From Brucella pseudogrignonensis (GTDB lineage: Bacteria > Pseudomonadota > Alphaproteobacteria > Rhizobiales > Rhizobiaceae), in the NCBI RefSeq assembly GCF_032190615.1, contig NZ_JAVLAT010000001.1:1620501-1684500 (forward strand): a stretch of 64,000 nucleotides of DNA. Direction: 5' to 3'. The notes below the pieces were generated by a model, which made no database searches, had not been told where the DNA came from, and was given only the letters and a program-made list of their open reading frames with translations. Numbering within the stretch: the first letter of the stretch is position 1; every line of letters starts with the position of its first letter. The translations under genes and the position numbers were made by a program. Positions 55,069 through 63,180 of this stretch are shown here, one piece after another.

Positions 55069-55084
55069 TTGACTAGTTGGTCAA
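55069..55084. promoter_or_regulatory. RutR-like operator
   Basis: TTGACTAGTTGGTCAA differs at one of the fixed positions from the published E. coli RutR consensus TTGACCANNTGGTCAA. It lies between the carbamoylase gene (-) and the TetR-family regulator gene (+), placed to control both. Confidence 0.8.
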
Positions 55085-55156
55085 AATGCAGGCTAGAAGA
55101 GCGTTCGGCACCGGTCAAGCGGTTTTAAAAAATTTTGCCTCACGAAAAGGTGCTAA

Positions 55157-55837
55157 ATGGTCACAGATGCGGAACCTGTTACGGAAAGCGAGCCTCTTGA
55201 AAAGACAGAGGGTTCAACGCGAATACAGAGCATCAATCGCAGGCTGATTCTGGATGCAGCGCTTGAGGTTTTTTCCGCTTATGGCTTCCGTGGGGCAACG
55301 ATTGACCAGATAGCGGAAAAGGCGGGCATGTCGAAGCCCAATCTGCTGTATTATTTTCCGCGTAAGCAGAATATTTATGTAACCGTTCTTCAGGATACGA
55401 TGGTGACGTGGATGGAGCCATTCGAGAATATCGACCCTGATGGAGATCCCCTTGAAGAGCTACGGCGCTATATCGCAATCAAGTTGGAAGTTTCTGTTAG
55501 CAAGCCTGAAGCATCCCGGTTGTTTGCCAATGAAATTCTTCATGGTGCACCCGCCATGTCTGAATTTCTGAATGGGCATTTGCGGGAACTGGTCGATGAA
55601 AAAGCGGCAGTTATACAGCGCTGGATTGATCAGAAGCGTCTCGCGCCCATTGATCCTTATCACCTAATTTTCACGATTTGGGCGGTAACCCAGCATTATG
55701 CCGATTTTGCGGTGCAGGTATCGGCACTTCTTGGCAAGCGTGCGGATGCACCCGATTTTTATAGCGAAACAGTCAAATCAATCAGCGCTCTTCTGCTTGA
55801 CGGTATCCGTGTTCGCGACGATGTTTCGCCCCTATGA
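55157..55837 (+). CDS. rutR: TetR-family regulator, RutR-like
   Basis: A 226-residue regulator. The helix-turn-helix is at about residues 45-75 (FRGATIDQIAEKAGMSKPNLLYYF). The ligand domain is of the RutR/YcdC type (RLFANEILHGAPAMSEFL, IFTIWAVTQHYADF). E. coli RutR senses uracil and thymine. It is divergent from the pyrimidine operon with a RutR-like operator between, so it probably controls it. It overlaps the Nudix gene by 4 bp. Confidence 0.87.
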   Translation: MVTDAEPVTESEPLEKTEGSTRIQSINRRLILDAALEVFSAYGFRGATIDQIAEKAGMSKPNLLYYFPRKQNIYVTVLQDTMVTWMEPFENIDPDGDPLEELRRYIAIKLEVSVSKPEASRLFANEILHGAPAMSEFLNGHLRELVDEKAAVIQRWIDQKRLAPIDPYHLIFTIWAVTQHYADFAVQVSALLGKRADAPDFYSETVKSISALLLDGIRVRDDVSPL

Positions 55838-56232
55838 AAACGATTCTTATTGCAGCAGCCATTATCCGCGATGAAGCGGGCCGTTTCCTCCTCGTGCGCA
55901 AGCGTGGCAGCGAGATTTTCTTCCAGCCCGGCGGCAAAATCGATGCGGGCGAAGCGCCCGAAACAGCCCTGATCCGCGAGATTGAAGAAGAGCTTGGCAT
56001 TGTCATTGACGACAGTCAGTTAACTTATGCCGCACGCATGTCTGCACCTGCAGCCAATGAGGTGGATTCGATCGTCGAAGCGGAGCTTTTCCATCTCACT
56101 TTGAGGGATGGGCAAAAGCCTGCGGCTTCAAGCGAAATCGAAGAGCTGATCTGGGTTAAGGCGGGGGATCCCTCCCGTCCGGTTGCGCTGCTCTCGCAAA
56201 ACATTCAGGCCCGGTTCTCCGAAATGGCTTAA
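55834..56232 (+). CDS. Nudix hydrolase
   Basis: A 132-residue protein whose Nudix box fits GX5EX7REUXEEXGU throughout (begins GKIDAGEAPE, ends REIEEELGI, residues about 34-56). The ATG overlaps the regulator stop codon. The substrate is a nucleoside-diphosphate derivative that cannot be named; coupling to the RutR-like gene hints at nucleotide clean-up. Confidence 0.88.
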   Translation: MKTILIAAAIIRDEAGRFLLVRKRGSEIFFQPGGKIDAGEAPETALIREIEEELGIVIDDSQLTYAARMSAPAANEVDSIVEAELFHLTLRDGQKPAASSEIEELIWVKAGDPSRPVALLSQNIQARFSEMA

Positions 56233-56341
56233 ATCCATATTCGCAGATGAATAAGTTTTTCGTTTGCGCATTGATTGTCTTCCTTTTATCAGTCTCTCCG
56301 CGCTCTAAGGCGTCAAAGCATAGATTCTGGAGGAGATATCC

Positions 56342-57370
56342 ATGCAATTTAAAGCATCCGAGAAGCGTTTACTTGGACGTACTGGTCTCAGCGTAACAGC
56401 TCTTGGTCTGGGAACGGCGCCTTTGGGCGGCCTTTATGCACCCGTTTCCCGTGCTGACGCAGACGCGTTGCTGGAAGCCGGTTGGGAGAGCGGCATCCGC
56501 TATTTCGACAGTGCACCGATGTATGGCTATGGCCGTTGCGAGCATCTGCTGGGCGATATGCTGCGCGAAAAGAGCGAACGCGCGGTTGTTTCCACTAAGG
56601 TCGGACGTCTGATGACCAATGAGCGTGCTGGCCGCACGCTGCCACCAGCGCCGCCAAAGAATCCACTTGATTCGGGATGGCACAATGGCCTCAATTTCCG
56701 TGAGGTCTTTGACTATAGCTATGACGGCGTGATGCGCAGCTTCGATGACAGCCAGCAGCGTCTTGGCTTTCCGGAAATCGATCTGCTCTATGTCCATGAC
56801 ATCGGCCGCGTGACCCATGCCGACCGGCATGAGCTTCACTGGAATGCGCTGACCAAAGGCGGCGGCTTCCGCGCACTGACCGAGTTGCGCGATGCAGGCA
56901 ATATCAAGGGCTTTGGTCTTGGCGTGAACGAATGGCAGATCATTCGCGATGCTCTGGAAGAGGCGGATCTTGATTGCTCGCTTCTCGCTGGCCGCTATTC
57001 GCTGCTCGATCAGGTTTCCGAAAAAGAATTCCTGCCGCTGGCGCAAAAGCGCGGTATGGCACTGGTGATTGCCGGTGTGTTCAATTCGGGCATTCTCGCA
57101 GCCCCGCGCGGCGGCGAACAGAAATTCGACTATGCCGATGCGCCTGCTGAAATCATTGCACGCACCAATCGCCTGCACGATATTTGCGACGGGTTCAATG
57201 TGCCGCTGGCCGCTGCTGCCATGCAGTTTCCGTTGCGGCATGAGGCTGTCAGCTCCATTCTGATCGGCGTGCGTTCGCCAGAACAAATTAGACAAAATGT
57301 CGTCTGGTTCGAGCAGTCGATCCCGGATGAATTCTGGCAGACTTTAAGCTCTGAAGGCCTGATTTCGTAA
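56342..57370 (+). CDS. Aldo/keto reductase, D-threo-aldose 1-dehydrogenase-like
   Basis: A 342-residue AKR with the catalytic tetrad in YFDSAPMYG (Asp, Tyr), VVSTKVG (Lys) and LLYVHDIG (His). The length and features such as NFREVFDYSYDGVMRS and LAGRYSLLDQ fit the D-threo-aldose 1-dehydrogenase (L-fucose dehydrogenase) group, which oxidises the anomeric carbon of L-fucose or D-arabinose. GGAGGAGATATCC precedes the ATG. First gene of a sugar operon with PfkB and DapA-like enzymes. Confidence 0.85.
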   Translation: MQFKASEKRLLGRTGLSVTALGLGTAPLGGLYAPVSRADADALLEAGWESGIRYFDSAPMYGYGRCEHLLGDMLREKSERAVVSTKVGRLMTNERAGRTLPPAPPKNPLDSGWHNGLNFREVFDYSYDGVMRSFDDSQQRLGFPEIDLLYVHDIGRVTHADRHELHWNALTKGGGFRALTELRDAGNIKGFGLGVNEWQIIRDALEEADLDCSLLAGRYSLLDQVSEKEFLPLAQKRGMALVIAGVFNSGILAAPRGGEQKFDYADAPAEIIARTNRLHDICDGFNVPLAAAAMQFPLRHEAVSSILIGVRSPEQIRQNVVWFEQSIPDEFWQTLSSEGLIS

Positions 57371-57372
57371 TC

Positions 57373-58299
57373 ATGACTTCCAAGATTCTCTGCGTCGGTG
57401 CCCTGACCATGGACACCATTTTCCGCCTTGATGTGCTCCCTCAAGCGGCAGGTAAATATCTGCCGCGCGAGGCCGTCGAGATCGCAGCCGGTATGGCTTC
57501 AAGTGCTGCCGCGGCTATTGCGCGGCTTGGCGGCGAGGTGACACTGTGGGCGTCTGCGGGAGCCGACCCTGTCGGTGATCGCGCTGTGGCAGAGCTCAAA
57601 GCCGAAGGCATTGATTGTTCGCATATCAGGCGGCTTGAAGATGCGCGAACGGCTTTCTCTTCGATCCTTGTCGATGCAAATGGCGAACGCATGATCGTGC
57701 CATTTTATGATCGCAGACTTGCAAGTCCGGCTGAAACCGTGCCGCCAATTGCAGCTGGAAACTATGCCGCTGTTATGACCGATGTGCGCTGGCCGTGGGC
57801 GGCTGAAACGGCGCTTCGTGCGGCACGAGAGGCGGGTATCCCGGCGATATTGGATGCCGATACAGCACCTGTCGAATTGCTGGAAACCTTGTTGCCGCTG
57901 GCAACACATATTGTTGCCTCTGAGCCTGCCGCAATCAGTGTCGCGGGAACGCCGGATTTGCCGGAATGTGTCCGCATTTTAAGCAATCGCTACGATGTGT
58001 TCACGTCTGTCACGGCTGGCGCAGATGGCTGCTATTGGACGGAAGGTGCTGGCAGGTCCGTTTCCCATGTACCGGGTTTCAAGGTCGATGCGGTCGATAC
58101 GCTGGCTGCGGGCGATGTCTTCCATGGTGCTTTTGCGCACGGTCTGGTTGAAGGCAGGGAGATGACGGACATCATCCGCTTTGCCAATGCTGCCGCTGCT
58201 ATCAAATGCGCACGCTTTGGCGGGCGTGCCGGTTCGCCAAGCCAGACGGAAGTCTTTTCCTTCCTTGAAACCGGCGTCGTTCCGACTCTGAAGTTTTAA
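57373..58299 (+). CDS. PfkB-family carbohydrate kinase
   Basis: A 308-residue ribokinase-fold kinase. The substrate-binding GG region (AAGMASSAAAAIARLGGEV) is at residues 38-56. The C-terminal signature reads VDTLAAGDVFHGAFAHG, where the usual GAGD anion-hole loop is AAGD. The catalytic Asp is present. It begins 2 bp after the reductase gene. It could phosphorylate a ketose or a 2-keto-3-deoxy sugar acid; the substrate is unknown. Confidence 0.85.
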   Translation: MTSKILCVGALTMDTIFRLDVLPQAAGKYLPREAVEIAAGMASSAAAAIARLGGEVTLWASAGADPVGDRAVAELKAEGIDCSHIRRLEDARTAFSSILVDANGERMIVPFYDRRLASPAETVPPIAAGNYAAVMTDVRWPWAAETALRAAREAGIPAILDADTAPVELLETLLPLATHIVASEPAAISVAGTPDLPECVRILSNRYDVFTSVTAGADGCYWTEGAGRSVSHVPGFKVDAVDTLAAGDVFHGAFAHGLVEGREMTDIIRFANAAAAIKCARFGGRAGSPSQTEVFSFLETGVVPTLKF

Positions 58300-58341
58300 A
58301 ATACCCCTTCAAAAAAATGATGTTTACGCGCTGAACCCGAA

Positions 58342-58370
58342 TTGACTATTTACTAACATGTTAGTATGTG
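58342..58370 (+). promoter_or_regulatory. Promoter overlapped by a perfect palindrome, candidate GntR operator
   Basis: TTGACT (58342-58347) and TATGTG (58365-58370) are 17 bp apart. TACTAACATGTTAGTA (58351-58366), a perfect 16-bp palindrome, fills the spacer and touches the -10 box. A repressor bound here would block transcription. The GntR/FCD protein encoded 1 kb downstream is the natural candidate. Confidence 0.65.
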
Positions 58371-58404
58371 CCAACTTACAGTTCAATCTTGGGAGGAGCC
58401 AGTT

Positions 58405-59307
58405 TTGGCACATGTTCATTCCGGGCAGGAGCGGTTCGGTCTCTCTGCAGCGCTTACGACACCATTTGATGTAGACGGCAATATCGACGTCAGTCGCGCG
58501 ATAGCGCACGCTCGCGCCCGCCTCGACAGCGGCTGTTCAAGCGTGACTTTATTTGGCACAACTGGTGAAGGCTCTTCCATTGGTGATGCCGAACGTGCAG
58601 CGCTTCTTGATGCTTTTATTGCGCAGGGTTTTGCCGCTTCCAACATTGTTGTTGGTGTCATGGAAAACTCGATTGCCGATGCCGTCGCGCAGTCAGCCGA
58701 TGCATTGCGCCGCGGTTGCAAGGCTATCCTTCTCGCGCCACCGTCCTATTTCAAAAACCTCTCCGATGAAGGCCTGTTCAACTGGTTTTCGGCGGTTCTC
58801 AAGGGCTTGGGCGAAGATGCTCGTGGTATCATCCTTTACAACATCCCGTCGGTGACGGCTGTTGAACTGTCGGTCGATCTCATCACGCGTCTTCGTTCGG
58901 CTTTTGGTGACGTCATCATCGGCGTGAAGGACTCTTCCGGCACCTGGTCCTACACGGAAAAGTTGCTTGCAGCGCATAAAGACATTGCGATCCTGATTGG
59001 CGATGAGCGTGATCTTGCAGCCGGTGTACGTCTTGGCGGACAGGGAGCGATTTCTGGTATGGCCAATCTGTTCCCGGACCGTCTTCTGCGCATGATCAAC
59101 GAGGGGCTGGATGACAACGAGCTGGTTGGCGCCGTGCGCCAATTGCTCAACTATCCGGTCACTCCTGCGGTCAAGGCCATGGTTGCGCGTCATACGGGCG
59201 ACAAGGAATGGCGCCGCGTCCGTGCGCCTTTGGTTTCGCTCAATGATGCGGATTTCGATGCAATTGGCAGTGTATTTGACCGTTTGCATATGGCAAAAGC
59301 GGCCTGA
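58405..59307 (+). CDS. DapA/NAL-family aldolase
   Basis: A 300-residue class I aldolase of the dihydrodipicolinate synthase/N-acetylneuraminate lyase family. TLFGTTGEGSS binds the keto acid, YNIPSV supplies the Tyr and GVKDSSG carries the Schiff-base lysine. I choose the TTG at 58405 because GGGAGGAG lies 7 nt before it. The ATG at 58366 lies inside the promoter/operator, upstream of the predicted transcript start. In this operon it probably cleaves a 2-keto-3-deoxy sugar acid to pyruvate and an aldehyde. Confidence 0.85.
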   Translation: MAHVHSGQERFGLSAALTTPFDVDGNIDVSRAIAHARARLDSGCSSVTLFGTTGEGSSIGDAERAALLDAFIAQGFAASNIVVGVMENSIADAVAQSADALRRGCKAILLAPPSYFKNLSDEGLFNWFSAVLKGLGEDARGIILYNIPSVTAVELSVDLITRLRSAFGDVIIGVKDSSGTWSYTEKLLAAHKDIAILIGDERDLAAGVRLGGQGAISGMANLFPDRLLRMINEGLDDNELVGAVRQLLNYPVTPAVKAMVARHTGDKEWRRVRAPLVSLNDADFDAIGSVFDRLHMAKAA

Positions 59308-59327
59308 TGACGGCATAAGCGTCGATA

Positions 59328-60008
59328 ATGAAGAAGGAAGTGGCTTTGGCGGACGATCACAGCGAACCGGTAAAATTGCGCGATAAAGCTTATCAGAGCT
59401 TCACCGAGCATTTGCTGGCGCGTGATTTTCATCCAGGCCAGTTTGTTTCCCAGCGCCAGCTTGTCACGATGACGGGGCTGCCGCTGGGCGCGATCCGCGA
59501 ACTGATTCCGCGTCTGGAAACGGAAGGTCTGATCAAGACGGTCCCGCAGCGCGGGCTTCAGATCGCACATATTGATCTCAATCTGATCCGCGAAGCCTTT
59601 CAGTTCCGCCTTTTCATAGAAAAGGAGTCGGTTGCGATTTTCTGCCAGTCGGCCTCGGACGAATTGCTTCGCTCGCTGCGTGCCGAGCATGAAGACACGC
59701 TCAATCGCGCAATGCGCGAGGGTGAAACGCCGGAGCTGGAGCAGCAGGCCCAGAATATTGACTGGAGCCTGCATGATACGATTGTCGGCTCACTCGACAA
59801 CGACATCATCTGGCGGGCTTATCAGACCAACACGATCAAGATGCGGCTGATCAATCAGGAGCGTTTTCGCATCACCGGACGTGTGATCCCTGTCATGCAG
59901 GAACATCTCACGGTGTTAAGCGCCATCGAGACACGCGACCCGCAGACAGCCATGGATGCCATTGCCGTTCATATCAACAATGCGCGGAAGCTGGCTTTGC
60001 ACATATGA
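59328..60008 (+). CDS. GntR-family regulator with FCD ligand domain
   Basis: A 226-residue regulator. The N-terminal winged helix includes ISQRQLVTMTGLP-like SQRQLVTMTGLPLGAIREL. The all-helical FCD domain begins near REAFQFRLFIEKESVA and binds carboxylates such as sugar acids. It starts 20 bp after the aldolase; GTG and TTG codons a few residues in, after GAAGGAAG, are alternative starts. Its likely target is the palindrome at 58351-58366. Confidence 0.87.
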   Translation: MKKEVALADDHSEPVKLRDKAYQSFTEHLLARDFHPGQFVSQRQLVTMTGLPLGAIRELIPRLETEGLIKTVPQRGLQIAHIDLNLIREAFQFRLFIEKESVAIFCQSASDELLRSLRAEHEDTLNRAMREGETPELEQQAQNIDWSLHDTIVGSLDNDIIWRAYQTNTIKMRLINQERFRITGRVIPVMQEHLTVLSAIETRDPQTAMDAIAVHINNARKLALHI

Positions 60009-60067
60009 GTATACAAGCTTGGCGAGAGGAGTCGCCAAGCTAAAACGCAACAGGGGAGGAGTAAGCA

Positions 60068-61402
60068 ATGAATTTATTACGTCCGACACGCCGTCAGTTT
60101 CTGGCGGGAACCGCAGCAATTGCTGCAACCGGCATCACAGGCTTCACGCCGTCATTTGCCCAGTCCAATGTTGACTGGAAGAAATATGCCGGCACGACAC
60201 TTGAAGTAAACCTTATCAAGAGCCCGCGTGGCGAACTCCTTCAGAAGCATCAGAAGGAATTTGAAGACCTGACCGGCATCAAGGTCAACTCCGAACAGAT
60301 GCCGGAACAACAGCAGCGCCAGAAGGCCGTTATTGAGCTGACGTCAGGCCGTCCAAGCTTCGACGTCATCCACATCAGCTATCACGTTCAGAAGCGTCAG
60401 TTTGAGAAGGGCGGCTGGCTTGCCGACCTCACTCCGTTTCTGAAAGACCCGACGCTGACTGATGCGTCGCTGACAGAAGATGATTTCGCGAGCGCCGGTC
60501 TCACATTCGCCAAGGATGCCAATGGCCGCTTCGGTGCGCTGCCATTCTCGGTTGATTACTGGATCATCTATTACAATAAAGACCTCTTTGCGGAGAAGGG
60601 CCTTGAGTTCCCGAAGACCTTTGAAGAACTGGTCACAACTGCCGAAGCACTGACTGATCCGTCGACCCGAACCTATGGTTTCGTTGCACGTGGCATGAAG
60701 AATGCCAATGCGCCGGTGTTCACCAGCCTCATGCTTGGCTATGGCAAGCAGTCTGTCGATGCCGATGGCAATGTCCAGACCGATTCACCGGAAGGCATCG
60801 AAGCCGCCAAGCTCTATCAGCGTCTGATGACCAAATCAGCACCTCCCGGCGTTGCGGGCTTCAACTGGGCTGAATGCCAGTCGAACTTCCTGCAAGGTCG
60901 TGTTGGCATGTGGCTCGACGGTATCGGCTTTGCGCCACCGCTTGAAGACCCGAACAAGTCGCGCGTTGTCGGCAAGGTTGGATATGGCGTCATGCCAGCT
61001 GGTCCCAATGCACAGGCAGCCCCGACCACCGGCGACGGCATCGGCGTGACCGAAGCTTCCAAGAATAAGGAAGCCGCATATCTTTACTGCCAGTGGGCCA
61101 TTTCCAAGGAAATGGGCGCGCGTCTTCTGCAATCGGGATCGGGCGTTCCATTCCGCAAGTCGATCATCGACGATGCAGAAGTCCGTAAGGGCGTCACAAT
61201 GCCGGAAGGCTGGGTGAACGCGCTCTCGCAATCTGCCCCGATCAGCCAGCTCTGCCTGCCCGTCATTGTGCCGGTCACGGAATTCCGCGACATCATCGGT
61301 GTGGGCCTCACCAATCTGTTGAATGGTGCGGATGCAGAAACTGAAATGAAACGCGCGACGGAAGAATTCCGTCCGGTCCTCGCACGGAGCGAAGGGAAAT
61401 GA
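60068..61402 (+). CDS. ABC sugar-binding protein with Tat-type signal
   Basis: A 444-residue family 1 solute-binding protein. The N-terminus has twin arginines (RPTRRQFLAGTAAIAATG), a Tat-type signal with cleavage after FAQ near residue 32. Typical segments are FDVIHISYHVQKRQFEKGG, DYWIIYYNKDLFAEKG and NGRFGALPFS. GGGGAGGAG lies upstream. It heads the importer part of the operon. The ligand is unknown, probably a sugar or sugar acid used by the preceding enzymes. Confidence 0.88.
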   Translation: MNLLRPTRRQFLAGTAAIAATGITGFTPSFAQSNVDWKKYAGTTLEVNLIKSPRGELLQKHQKEFEDLTGIKVNSEQMPEQQQRQKAVIELTSGRPSFDVIHISYHVQKRQFEKGGWLADLTPFLKDPTLTDASLTEDDFASAGLTFAKDANGRFGALPFSVDYWIIYYNKDLFAEKGLEFPKTFEELVTTAEALTDPSTRTYGFVARGMKNANAPVFTSLMLGYGKQSVDADGNVQTDSPEGIEAAKLYQRLMTKSAPPGVAGFNWAECQSNFLQGRVGMWLDGIGFAPPLEDPNKSRVVGKVGYGVMPAGPNAQAAPTTGDGIGVTEASKNKEAAYLYCQWAISKEMGARLLQSGSGVPFRKSIIDDAEVRKGVTMPEGWVNALSQSAPISQLCLPVIVPVTEFRDIIGVGLTNLLNGADAETEMKRATEEFRPVLARSEGK

Positions 61403-62337
61403 CATCTGCCGCCCCGATCGGTGCAAAAGCAGAAGCGGCCGCCAAGGCCGCTTCCGTTAGCAAGCCAGTCACAAACCGTTTGAGGCCAAGTTATTGGCCG
61501 TTCGTTCTTCCTGCCTTGATCACCGTCGGGGCGGTGATCGTTTTCCCATGGGTATTTACGCTCTGGATGAGTGGAAACCAATGGCAGCTTGGTGGTGAGC
61601 AAAGCTTTGTCGGCTTTGACAACTATCTGCGTCTTGCAGCCGATATGCGCTTCTGGGAATCCATGTGGCACACGGTTGTCTATACGGTTCTCTCGGTCGT
61701 GGCCCCGATGATATTGGGCACGATTGCAGCGCTGGTCTTTGACAGCAAACTACCGATGCGCGGCCTGTTGCGCGGTATCTTTGTGATGCCGATGATGGCA
61801 ACGCCGGTGGCGGTCGCTCTGGTCTGGACGATGATGTATCATCCGCAGCTTGGCGTGCTGAACTATCTTCTGTCGCTGATTGGCATTCCGCCGCAGGAAT
61901 GGATTTTCAACCAGAGCACGGTTATCCCGTCGCTGGTGATTGTCGAAACCTGGCAGTGGACACCGCTTGTGATGTTGATTGTGCTCGGTGGCCTTGCCTC
62001 CATGCCGCGTGATCCGTTTGAAAGTGCGGAGATCGATGGTGCCAATGGCTGGCAGAAATTCCGCTATATCACGCTGCCGATGATCCTGCCGTTTATCATG
62101 GTTGCCGTGATTATCCGCTCAATCGACGCTCTCAAAAGCTTCGATATCATCTATGCGATGACACAGGGCGGACCCGGAACGGCATCGGAAACCATCAATA
62201 TCTATCTCTATAATGTGGCGTTTTCCTATTACGATATTGGCTATGGATCGGCGATTGCCGTAGTGTTCTTCATTGTCATCATCGCCATGTCGATGGTTCT
62301 TCTGGCCCTGCGCCAGCGGACCAAGTGGAACTCGTGA
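61399..62337 (+). CDS. ABC sugar transporter permease (MalF type)
   Basis: A 312-residue permease with a cytosolic N-terminal tail of about 30 residues, six helices and the EAA loop PFESAEIDGANGWQKFRYIT. It overlaps the binding-protein gene by 4 bp (ATGA). Confidence 0.9.
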   Translation: MTSAAPIGAKAEAAAKAASVSKPVTNRLRPSYWPFVLPALITVGAVIVFPWVFTLWMSGNQWQLGGEQSFVGFDNYLRLAADMRFWESMWHTVVYTVLSVVAPMILGTIAALVFDSKLPMRGLLRGIFVMPMMATPVAVALVWTMMYHPQLGVLNYLLSLIGIPPQEWIFNQSTVIPSLVIVETWQWTPLVMLIVLGGLASMPRDPFESAEIDGANGWQKFRYITLPMILPFIMVAVIIRSIDALKSFDIIYAMTQGGPGTASETINIYLYNVAFSYYDIGYGSAIAVVFFIVIIAMSMVLLALRQRTKWNS

Positions 62338-62346
62338 GGACTGACC

Positions 62347-63165
62347 ATGGCACGCAAGTCAATTCTTTCCAAGCTTGGCACGGCACTCATGGTTTTCGTG
62401 ATCGTGTCGCCTGCAATCTTCTTCTTCGTCTGGATGCTGTCGCTTTCGCTGAAATATGAAATCGACAACGGCGCTTATCCGCCCATCCTGATTCCTGACC
62501 GCATTGCATGGTCCAACTATACCGGCATTTTCGAGACCAACGACTTCCTGCTCTATTTCTGGAACAGTATTCTCGTCACCGGAACGGCCACTTTGTTGGC
62601 GCTGCTGGTCGGTGTTCCGGCAGGCTACGGCATTGCCCGTCTGCGCGCCAACAAATCGGCAATTGTCATCATGATTGCGCGTATGACCCCGGGCCTGTCC
62701 TATCTTATCCCGTTGTTCCTGCTGTTCCAGACGCTTGGTCTTCTGGGCACGCTCTGGCCGCAGATCATCATCCATCTCGTCGTCACCGTTCCTATCGTGA
62801 TCTGGATCATGATCGGCTATTTCGAGACAACGCCGATGGAGCTTGAAGAAGCAGCTACAATTGATGGTGCATCGTCGTGGCAGGTGTTTATGAAAGTGGC
62901 ATTGCCAATCGCCAAGCCGGGCATCGTGGTTTCATTGATCCTCGCGGTGATCTTCTCATGGAACAATTTTGTCTTCGGCATCGTGCTCGCAAGCCGCGAG
63001 ACACGCACTTTGCCTGTCGCAGTCTACAACATGCTGTCCTTTGAACAGGTCAGTTGGGGTCCGCTTGCCGCCGCAGCTCTTGTGGTGACGTTGCCGGTCC
63101 TGTTGCTAACCGTATTCGCACAGCGCCAGATCGTTGCAGGTCTGACCGCAGGCGCCGTCAAATAA
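62347..63165 (+). CDS. ABC sugar transporter permease (MalG type)
   Basis: A 272-residue permease with six helices and the EAA loop ELEEAATIDGASSWQVFMKV. It ends QRQIVAGLTAGAVK, as in MalG-type subunits. Ten bases after its partner permease. Confidence 0.9.
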   Translation: MARKSILSKLGTALMVFVIVSPAIFFFVWMLSLSLKYEIDNGAYPPILIPDRIAWSNYTGIFETNDFLLYFWNSILVTGTATLLALLVGVPAGYGIARLRANKSAIVIMIARMTPGLSYLIPLFLLFQTLGLLGTLWPQIIIHLVVTVPIVIWIMIGYFETTPMELEEAATIDGASSWQVFMKVALPIAKPGIVVSLILAVIFSWNNFVFGIVLASRETRTLPVAVYNMLSFEQVSWGPLAAAALVVTLPVLLLTVFAQRQIVAGLTAGAVK

Positions 63166-63180
63166 GAGTTGAGGTTCAAG

